Assembly: GCA_964568925.1 (NCBI GenBank)
Contig: CAZMSJ010000022.1
Location: 1 to 14,129 of the forward strand
DNA length: 14,129 nucleotides
Direction of reading: 5' to 3'
Source of the DNA: CAYQUL01 sp964568925
Lineage (GTDB): Bacteria > Patescibacteriota > Microgenomatia > UBA8517
Notes under the pieces: model-generated
What the model saw: the letters and a program-made list of their open reading frames with translations, nothing else
What the model was told of the DNA's origin: nothing
The model's database searches: none
Translations under genes and position numbers: made by a program
In this document: piece by piece, positions 6,659 through 11,654 of the stretch
Position numbering within the stretch: the first letter of the stretch is position 1
How the letters are laid out: the number at the start of each line of letters is the position of its first letter

Positions 6659-6922
6659 ATGCGTAATCGACTGTTCAAACAGGTATCAGGAAAAGACCTT
6701 TGGTCAGCCTGGAAGATCTTTTTTAAATTGAATTTTGGCTATGTAGTGATTTCAGCATTCCTCCTCTTTGCAAGCGTAAGTCAGTACATGCAGTACTCAA
6801 CATACGCACAGCCTTTGGAGGCCGCAAACACAGGAGTCGTACTCGCAATTGTCTTTTTCCTAGTCGCAAATGTCATTGGAGTAAGCTTCTACGTAAGACA
6901 GGAAAATCAAAAGGACAATTGA
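6659..6922 (+). CDS. Small two-TM membrane protein, unknown
   Basis: 87 aa from the ATG at 6659, preceded by an AAGGGTGG SD at 6644-6651. A TTG at 6641 would lie before that SD and is rejected. Residues about 20-40 (LNFGYVVISAFLLFASV) and 57-80 (TGVVLAIVFFLVANVIGVSFYV) are two hydrophobic spans. Both ends are basic or charged, consistent with both facing the cytoplasm. No known family. The gene is monocistronic, divergent from recR and closed by a terminator 9 nt after the stop. Confidence 0.7.
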   Translation: MRNRLFKQVSGKDLWSAWKIFFKLNFGYVVISAFLLFASVSQYMQYSTYAQPLEAANTGVVLAIVFFLVANVIGVSFYVRQENQKDN

Positions 6923-6931
6923 GGCTGCCTC

Positions 6932-6962
6932 ACTCCCCACTTATATGGTGGGGAGTTTTTTT
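6932..6962 (+). terminator. Intrinsic terminator of the small membrane protein gene
   Basis: ACTCCCCAC (6932-6940), loop TTATATG, GTGGGGAGT (6948-6956), continuing as T7. The 9-bp stem is perfect. Confidence 0.92.
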
Positions 6963-6993
6963 GTACCTGGAAACACCACAAACATCCGATAGC

Positions 6994-7022
6994 TTGACTA
7001 TTAGGCGGTAACTACCTACAAT
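6994..7022 (+). promoter_or_regulatory. Sigma70-type promoter of the secreted protein gene
   Basis: TTGACT (6994-6999), 17-bp spacer, TACAAT (7017-7022). Each hexamer matches consensus at five of six bases; one of the two best promoters in the window. Confidence 0.8.
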
Positions 7023-7056
7023 ATAGGTCGTAATCAAACCATTTGAGGAGGTTTTA

Positions 7057-8127
7057 GTGAAAAAAGTACTGTTTGTTCTCGTTTTGTTTACACTCTTTGT
7101 CGCTCAAGTACAGGCTCAAGATAAAGCGGATTGCCAAGTTGACTGGAACCAAAGTGAGTATATTGGCTATGGTCAATATTTATTTACCTATCACATCAAT
7201 AACGAAAATAGTGACAATAGTGATTGGGTATATTCGAAAGGAGCTTTGGTCTTTAACGACACAACACAGAGAGTGTCTCTAATCAAGCACGTTACAGACC
7301 GCTACATTGAAAACTATTCAGTCTCACCTGATGCAAATACAGTAGCTGGTCTTTCTTGGTATACCCTAGGGGCATCAGATGGATTCAAAATATCAATCTA
7401 CAAAGATGGCGTAGTGGCGCAGATAATTGACCTTAGTCACGACGACGTAGAATACATTCAATGGACTGGTGAAGGATCTGGGTTCCTTGTTAAGTCTCGA
7501 GATCAAGGACAAGGAAATAAACAAAAACAGTTTATTCACTATGTAGGTCTTGATAAGACAAGGGTACTGCTACTTGAAAAGAGCTATCAAGAGACGGTTC
7601 TGTTTGATAGTACGAAAGACGGTACCATTTACTACTTGAATCAAACTGAAGATGATCAAGCTAAAGGCGTTGCCACTATCTATAAGCTTGATATAAGCAA
7701 TAACAGCCAGGTGGTCGCAAGTATCAAATCACCGTTAGAAACTCGGCCCTTTATTTCGATGAGAATCAACACAACAGGAGAAATTTTTGAGTTTACTGTT
7801 GGGAGTGGCCGTGTATTCTACGACACGCGAAGTATGAAGTTGCATGTTTACCCAGAGATAATGGGTGGTGACTGGATCGGACACACGTGGGGATACTACC
7901 GGAGCGTCAGTTACGGAGATGTGGATGAAACGGAACATTTACATACTGTTGATTTCACAGATCCAAATAACATACTAGAAGAGGATTATCTCCTTAAAGA
8001 CAGTAATTGGTGGTTTCGATGGATTGATCATGACCACATCATGAGTATGACTTACAATCCACAGATAATTAATATCAGGACGGATGAGCGTCGAAACCTA
8101 TTAAACGGATTTTGTCCGCTTAATTAA
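7057..8127 (+). CDS. Secreted protein with beta-propeller-like repeats
   Basis: 356 aa. The start is GTG, fixed by a very strong SD GAGGAGG (7045-7051) 5 nt before it. Residues 1-20 are a classical signal peptide (MKK, hydrophobic core, VQA cleavage site before Q21). No lipobox. The mature part alternates short beta-strands with phrases such as SVSPDANTVAGLSW, YIQWTGEGSGFLV and ISMRINTTGEIFEF, like TolB/WD40-type propeller blades. Only two cysteines exist, C26 and C353, at the two ends of the mature chain, so a disulfide could close the ring. No enzyme motif. It has its own strong promoter and terminator, so it is a stand-alone exported protein. The propeller call is a pattern inference. Confidence 0.75.
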   Translation: MKKVLFVLVLFTLFVAQVQAQDKADCQVDWNQSEYIGYGQYLFTYHINNENSDNSDWVYSKGALVFNDTTQRVSLIKHVTDRYIENYSVSPDANTVAGLSWYTLGASDGFKISIYKDGVVAQIIDLSHDDVEYIQWTGEGSGFLVKSRDQGQGNKQKQFIHYVGLDKTRVLLLEKSYQETVLFDSTKDGTIYYLNQTEDDQAKGVATIYKLDISNNSQVVASIKSPLETRPFISMRINTTGEIFEFTVGSGRVFYDTRSMKLHVYPEIMGGDWIGHTWGYYRSVSYGDVDETEHLHTVDFTDPNNILEEDYLLKDSNWWFRWIDHDHIMSMTYNPQIINIRTDERRNLLNGFCPLN

Positions 8128-8137
8128 GGGACAATAA

Positions 8138-8166
8138 GGTGCAGGAACATGTTCCTGCACCGTTTT
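8138..8166 (+). terminator. Perfect 24-bp palindrome acting as terminator
   Basis: 8138-8161 is a perfect palindrome (GGTGCAGGAA, CATG, TTCCTGCACC) followed by GTTTTC. It begins 10 nt after the stop of the secreted protein gene. The U tract is short, so termination may be partial. Confidence 0.7.
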
Positions 8167-8273
8167 CTTGAAGAAGATATCAACCCTTGCTCTCTTCTTC
8201 TCAATTAAACTAAACTGCTCTGTTCGTGAACTTTCAATTCTTTTGACGATATCGAATACGGAAAGGTAGATAC

Positions 8274-8639
8274 ATGATTGCTCGACTTTTTGTAGGGGCA
8301 ACACGAGATGAAGTGCAAACTGCATTCTCGATGTTTTTGAAAACTGGATTGTGTTGGGTAGTAACAGTCATTTTGGCTGGGTTTTTGGTTGTGGTATCAC
8401 AAATACCNNNNNNNNNNNNNNNNNNNNNNNNNNNNNNNNNNNNNNNNNNNNNNNNNNNNNNNNNNNNNNNNNNNNNNNNNNNNNNNNNNNNNNNNNNNNN
8501 NNNNNNNATACCATTTGTGCTAACGGCTGTTTGTAGCCTACTACTGTTTCTTGCGTCAGTTCGGCATATGATTGTCACAATCATTTTGCAATTACGACAA
8601 GAACAAGAATTGGTCTACGTTCGAACTCGTGACGAGTAG
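8274..8639 (+). CDS. Small membrane protein interrupted by a scaffold gap
   Basis: The ATG has the SD GAAAGG (8261-8266). 44 residues before the gap contain one hydrophobic span (TGLCWVVTVILAGFLVVVSQI); about 43 after it contain a second (IPFVLTAVCSLLLFLASV) and a charged tail (LRQEQELVYVRTRDE). It resembles the other small two-TM proteins here in design, not obviously in sequence. The two sides may belong together, since the frame stays open and a terminator follows the stop, but true length is unknown. Family unknown. No convincing -10 was seen; TTGACG at 8243-8248 is a possible -35. Confidence 0.6.
   Translation: MIARLFVGATRDEVQTAFSMFLKTGLCWVVTVILAGFLVVVSQIXXXXXXXXXXXXXXXXXXXXXXXXXXXXXXXXXXIPFVLTAVCSLLLFLASVRHMIVTIILQLRQEQELVYVRTRDE
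8408..8507. other. Scaffold gap (100 N)
   Basis: Placeholder gap inside the small membrane protein gene. Confidence 0.98.
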
Positions 8640-8647
8640 TCACCACT

Positions 8648-8678
8648 TCCCTGGGTAACATTTCCCAGGGATTTTTTT
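8648..8678 (+). terminator. Intrinsic terminator
   Basis: TCCCTGGG (8648-8655), loop TAACATTT, CCCAGGGA (8664-8671), then T7 (8672-8678). It begins 9 nt after the stop of the membrane protein gene. Confidence 0.9.
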
Positions 8679-8691
8679 GTTTCCAAAGGAA

Positions 8692-8700
8692 TGGTACAAT
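8692..8700 (+). promoter_or_regulatory. Extended -10 for the small charged protein gene
   Basis: TGG-TACAAT (8692-8700), just after the preceding T tract. An in-frame ATG at 8691 would start inside this box, which supports the later ATG at 8739. Confidence 0.55.
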
Positions 8701-8738
8701 CTGACTTCGTTTACAACAAAAATAAACTGGAGAGAAAC

Positions 8739-8948
8739 ATGGCCGCAAGTATGAGACGTCGCCGACTATTTACGACGGAAGACGACGAAAACACTTCAGA
8801 ACGCAAAAGTCCAAAGGTAAACTGGAGAGGACCAGGGGTCTACAAAGAGGTTGGTGAGGAACTTACCTTTGTAGGCAAAGACTTCCCTACCGAAACAAAA
8901 GGGAGAAGTATGTACCGAAAGCTTTTCACAAATCCAGCAGATCGGTAA
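8739..8948 (+). CDS. Small highly charged protein, unknown
   Basis: 69 aa, starting MAASMRRRRLFTTEDDENTSE. The ATG at 8739 is chosen because the SD GGAGAG ends 4 nt before it. The N-terminus carries four consecutive arginines followed by an acidic stretch; the rest is polar and probably partly disordered, with no membrane segment or cysteine. No family recognised. It is monocistronic between a clear -10 box and a strong terminator, which supports a real gene despite its size. A nucleic-acid-binding role is possible from the basic patch only. Confidence 0.6.
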   Translation: MAASMRRRRLFTTEDDENTSERKSPKVNWRGPGVYKEVGEELTFVGKDFPTETKGRSMYRKLFTNPADR

Positions 8949-8967
8949 TTTTTGGAGAACGATTTTT

Positions 8968-8998
8968 GGCCCTAGGAAATCCCTAGGGTCTTTTTTTT
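8968..8998 (+). terminator. Intrinsic terminator
   Basis: GGCCCTAGG (8968-8976), loop AAATC, CCTAGGGTC (8982-8990) with one G-U pair, then T8. It lies 20 nt after the small charged gene. Confidence 0.92.
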
Positions 8999-9032
8999 GA
9001 GCAGTAAGTTGTTTATCGAGATTATTTATGAG

Positions 9033-9038
9033 TATAAA
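9033..9038 (+). promoter_or_regulatory. -10 box close to the toxin-like gene start
   Basis: TATAAA lies 8 nt before the ATG at 9047 with no SD between, a leaderless arrangement. No clear -35. Confidence 0.4.
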
Positions 9039-9046
9039 TAAATGGT

Positions 9047-9478
9047 ATGTTAACGATGATGGACGTATATAAAAAGCATGTAAAGGGTACATCGAAAGGT
9101 GATCTAGCGCCTGATATTGTAGGTTCAGTCTGCACGTTAGAAACATCTATACGCAAAAAACTCAAAGTTGAGTCTCCAAAAGTTTATATAAAAGCACGTG
9201 CCATGAAGCACATATATGAACGAGTCTTTCTTGATGCAAAAAAGCCTGAAGTCTTTACTCTTCTCGTCCAACGAATGCCAAAAGTACTCAGTAAACCAGA
9301 TAGAATCTGTAAAAATAAAGCAGGGAAAAAGCGTGGTGAATACTGCTTCTTAAAAAATTTTGGTGAGGAAACGTACCTGTGTGTTGTTGAGGTAAAAAAC
9401 GGGTCTTTATTTGTAGCAACAAGCTTTATACCAAAAGCCAATTACCTGAAAAGGTTTGTATCAATTGTTGAGTTCTGA
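9047..9478 (+). CDS. BECR-fold RNase/toxin-like protein (PBECR-type), tentative
   Basis: 143 aa, basic. Residues about 46-130 recall the phage-associated barnase/EndoU/colicin E5-D/RelE-like nucleases: KHIYERV (H55, R59), a helix, MPKVLSKPDRI (the Pro-Asp motif near 84-85), GEYCFLKNF, then strands YLCVVEVKNGSLFVATSFIP with T125 and S126. Such proteins cut RNA or serve as toxin domains. The catalytic His is followed by ERV rather than a second His, so activity is uncertain. Residues 1-45 are a variable helical region. It is a single gene without an SD; no protein antitoxin lies next to it. A structured minus-strand RNA gene candidate abuts its 3' end. Family assignment is from motif memory, not a search. 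Confidence 0.5.
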   Translation: MLTMMDVYKKHVKGTSKGDLAPDIVGSVCTLETSIRKKLKVESPKVYIKARAMKHIYERVFLDAKKPEVFTLLVQRMPKVLSKPDRICKNKAGKKRGEYCFLKNFGEETYLCVVEVKNGSLFVATSFIPKANYLKRFVSIVEF

Positions 9479-9635
9479 ACTTGTAGGGACCGAGAGGACG
9501 GCGTATCCTCTATCGCAATGCATTCGTTCAACCTAAGTTGAACAAGTTACACCCCGCAGTAGAGCCTTTCTGACTTTCAGCCCCTAAAAATTCAGACATT
9601 TTCTGCTTGCAGCGACACGTGTCGTCGCACAAGTC
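9479..9635 (-). ncRNA. Candidate structured non-coding RNA, about 156 nt, family unknown
   Basis: No reading frame covers this interval. A strong minus-strand promoter (9640-9668) would start a transcript near 9634, exactly at a helix that closes the element: ACTTGT (9634-9629) with ACAAGT (9484-9479). Inside are a 20-nt near-perfect palindrome (9609-9628), a 7-bp hairpin with 4-nt loop (GTTCAAC/GTTGAAC, 9526-9543), a 6-bp hairpin with 7-nt loop (AGAGGA/TCCTCT, 9493-9511) and a possible TCTGA/TCAGA pair. It matches none of tmRNA, 4.5S, RNase P or common riboswitch motifs that I can recall. No U-tract terminator is visible, so the 3' end is uncertain and may extend antisense into the toxin-like gene. 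Structure seen; expression inferred. Confidence 0.5.
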
Positions 9636-9639
9636 AAAT

Positions 9640-9668
9640 ACTATAACATATTATCTTCCTTTTCTCAA
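9640..9668 (-). promoter_or_regulatory. Strong sigma70-type promoter driving a non-coding region
   Basis: On the minus strand TTGAGA (9668-9663), 17-bp spacer, TATAGT (9645-9640), with TGT giving an extended -10. Both hexamers match five of six consensus bases. No coding sequence starts downstream; it sits between the glycosidase stop and the structured region. Confidence 0.7.
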
Positions 9669-9671
9669 AGG

Positions 9672-10871
9672 TTATACCTTAATATATAAAACAATACCGC
9701 AGTCTTTCAAGAGTAAAAATGTATCTTTAGGCACATAACCCACNNNNNNNNNNNNNNNNNNNNNNNNNNNNNNNNNNNNNNNNNNNNNNNNNNNNNNNNN
9801 NNNNNNNNNNNNNNNNNNNNNNNNNNNNNNNNNNNNNNNNNNNGTTAACATTCCCCATCTTCCCCAGTATTGCATTGGCCCTGGTCCATCTTTTAATTCA
9901 AAATTAAAAATTTCAGGTGCATCGATATCAGTTACGGCAGCAACACCAATGGTGTGAATTGCAGACAAACGTTTGTCATAGGCTTCATTGTTTGCACTAT
10001 CTATTCCACTCTCAGTAATTAATAAATCCATATCAGAAAACTCTGGATATGCAGATACCCAGGTACGGGCATTTTTACTGTCTCTCTCAAAATCAGTTAA
10101 GTCAGTGCTATATCTGTGCCAGGAAAGAAAATCGAGTCTTAGTTTATTTGTCTGGGCATAGGTAATTAGGCCATCAACCCAATTTTTATACAGTGCTGTG
10201 GTTGCTGGTCCTCCAAACTTGAAAGCTTGGGTATTGGTTGCAGCTTGTGCACCACGAGCTGCGGCACCATACAAATCTAGATAGCTTTTTCCCCCACTAA
10301 TTTTGAAGTTTCCAAATAGATCTGGCTCATTCCACACTTCATACCAAACATCAGAAATGTTACGGGCATTTCGTCCACTTACATGCTCAATCGTTGCCTT
10401 CACAACAGCTTGCCAATCAGTAAAGTTTGTTGGTAAATCAGTATTCTCTCCACGACTAATAACACTTGGCATATATGAGAGAGCTAACAGTGGTTTTGCT
10501 CCGGTTGCCGTTATATCAGTGATCACCTCATCAAGTTTTGTCCAATTGTAGACAAGTGTTCCATTTGCTCCACGACTTACCACATCATAGAAGTCATAAA
10601 TGTGATCTATTCGAATATATCGTGGCTTTAAGATCTTCACGTCATTTTTAATGGAGGCAAACATAGATCTTCCATCACGTTCTTCCCCACCTTGGGCAAA
10701 ACTTCTCCAGTTATCAATTCCTGGGCGCTCTGCTGAGTAATCAACAACAATCGTTGCGGCAACCCCACTGGCACTACTTCGCAAATCAACCTCGTTTTTA
10801 ATAATGGCGAGACCAGCTGGAATGGCTAAGGTCAGGACCATGACCAAGGCTAACTGGAAAAATCGCTTCAT
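9672..10871 (-). CDS. Secreted or anchored GH39-like glycoside hydrolase, interrupted by a gap
   Basis: 343 residues are visible before the gap, and 23 after it (GYVPKDTFLLLKDCGIVLYI region) that may or may not belong. Residues about 5-24 form a signal or anchor segment, followed by KNEVDLRSSASG. The body is a clan-A TIM barrel: RYIRIDHIYDFYDV (84-97), acid/base WYEVWNEPDL (E182), FLSWHRY (near 252) and nucleophile LLITESG (E287). This resembles GH39 (beta-xylosidase/iduronidase type), acting on glycans outside the cell; the substrate cannot be told. A C-terminal accessory domain may be hidden in the gap. No SD; an extended -10 TGA-TATTCT lies 9 nt before ATG. Confidence 0.82.
   Translation of the reverse strand: MKRFFQLALVMVLTLAIPAGLAIIKNEVDLRSSASGVAATIVVDYSAERPGIDNWRSFAQGGEERDGRSMFASIKNDVKILKPRYIRIDHIYDFYDVVSRGANGTLVYNWTKLDEVITDITATGAKPLLALSYMPSVISRGENTDLPTNFTDWQAVVKATIEHVSGRNARNISDVWYEVWNEPDLFGNFKISGGKSYLDLYGAAARGAQAATNTQAFKFGGPATTALYKNWVDGLITYAQTNKLRLDFLSWHRYSTDLTDFERDSKNARTWVSAYPEFSDMDLLITESGIDSANNEAYDKRLSAIHTIGVAAVTDIDAPEIFNFELKDGPGPMQYWGRWGMLXXXXXXXXXXXXXXXXXXXXXXXXXXXXXXXXXXVGYVPKDTFLLLKDCGIVLYIKV
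9744..9843. other. Scaffold gap (100 N)
   Basis: Placeholder gap near the 3' end of the glycosidase gene. Confidence 0.98.
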
Positions 10872-10880
10872 ATTACACTC

Positions 10881-10889
10881 AGAATATCA
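10881..10889 (-). promoter_or_regulatory. Extended -10 of the glycosidase gene
   Basis: TGA-TATTCT on the minus strand, 9 nt before the ATG at 10871; same geometry as recR. Confidence 0.4.
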
Positions 10890-10917
10890 CAATTGTGCCT
10901 CACAAAACCTCTGAAAT

Positions 10918-10946
10918 TTGTATAAATATGGGATATGGTGTATAAT
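10918..10946 (+). promoter_or_regulatory. Promoter of the two-TM protein gene
   Basis: TTGTAT (10918-10923), 17-bp spacer, perfect TATAAT (10941-10946), then a leader with SD GAGG at 10975-10978. Confidence 0.6.
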
Positions 10947-10983
10947 TTACATACGTAATTAGCCTTTGTGGATTGAGGTAAAA

Positions 10984-11307
10984 ATGGCTCCACCGAAGAA
11001 AGAGGATGAAAAAGGTACCGGGTTGTTTCCATTCTGGACAATGCCTTTAACCCGGCTAAATTTAATGGATGAGGCGTTCAAAAAAACGACACAAATGAAT
11101 CGTGTCGTCACGATTGAACAGAACAAAAGAAACCTAGCCATCGTAGGTTTGGGAATTCTGTTCATTTTCTGCGTTACGGCAGCTGTTCTAATGCTGGGAG
11201 ACGGCATTGGGCTCGTTCCCCGGTTAGTAGTTGGGGCTGTAATTTTCAGGCTTATTCTTCTCGCAAAGTCAGTCCTCATGCAGTTAGGACTAAAAAGCCG
11301 GAAGTAA
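10984..11307 (+). CDS. Small two-TM membrane protein, unknown
   Basis: 107 aa from ATG 10984 (SD GAGG 5 nt upstream; a TTG at 10966 precedes the SD and is rejected). The start MAPPKKEDEKGTG is charged and flexible. Residues about 50-71 (NLAIVGLGILFIFCVTAAVLM) and 80-101 (LVVGAVIFRLILLAKSVLM) are hydrophobic spans joined by a short GDGIG turn, a hairpin with both ends probably cytoplasmic, and the C-terminus is basic (KSRK). No family recognised. Own promoter and terminator; divergent from the glycosidase and convergent with ybaB. Confidence 0.72.
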   Translation: MAPPKKEDEKGTGLFPFWTMPLTRLNLMDEAFKKTTQMNRVVTIEQNKRNLAIVGLGILFIFCVTAAVLMLGDGIGLVPRLVVGAVIFRLILLAKSVLMQLGLKSRK

Positions 11308-11326
11308 ATAAGTATTCTGTATATTG

Positions 11327-11355
11327 GCGCTGGGATAACACCTGGCGCTTTTTTT
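11327..11355 (+). terminator. Intrinsic terminator
   Basis: GCGCTGGG (11327-11334), loop ATAACA, CCTGGCGC (11341-11348) with two G-U pairs, then T7 (11349-11355). For ybaB from the other side the hairpin has no U tract. Confidence 0.82.
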
Positions 11356-11364
11356 GTGGAGAAA

Positions 11365-11649
11365 TTACTGACCGAGATTGCCTAGAAGACCTTTCAAACC
11401 TTCAGTTTCCATCATCTTTTGTGCAGACTTTTTCTGAACGTTTTTGAATGCATCGTTAATTGCATCTTCCAAGTCCTTCATTCGTTCATCACCTTTTGAA
11501 ATAAAGACTACTTTTTGATCTCCTGAAACTTTGACATGCCAATCCCCTTTGTCTGCGGTTTCAGTAATCAATGCAAGTTCAGCTTGCATTTTCTTTGCCT
11601 GATTTCGTAGATCGAGTAGTTGTTTTCCTTGTTTAATTTTATCGAACAT
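11365..11649 (-). CDS. ybaB: YbaB/EbfC nucleoid-associated protein
   Basis: 94 aa, slightly shorter than typical (about 100-110). It binds DNA as a dimer and sits downstream of dnaX in many bacteria, as here (5 nt between dnaX stop and ybaB start). Family signs are the N-terminal helix with KKMQAEL (19-25), the central strand pair VKVSGDQKVVFISKG, the segment LEDAINDAFKNVQKKSAQKM and the C-terminal GLKGLLGNL. No SD is present in the 5-nt junction, so it is probably translated by coupling to dnaX. Role in DNA organisation or repair is known only broadly for the family. Confidence 0.93.
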   Translation of the reverse strand: MFDKIKQGKQLLDLRNQAKKMQAELALITETADKGDWHVKVSGDQKVVFISKGDERMKDLEDAINDAFKNVQKKSAQKMMETEGLKGLLGNLGQ

Positions 11650-11654
11650 ATGTG

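Noticed and set aside
6571..6678. N-terminal extension of RecR
   Set aside because: Absent from RecR family, overlaps the divergent promoter and coding start, and lacks a better start signal.
9526..9543. attC-like recombination site (GTTCAAC / GTTGAAC fit RYYYAAC / GTTRRRY)
   Set aside because: The arms form a simple hairpin with a 4-nt loop and lack the second pair of boxes; no integrase or cassette array nearby.
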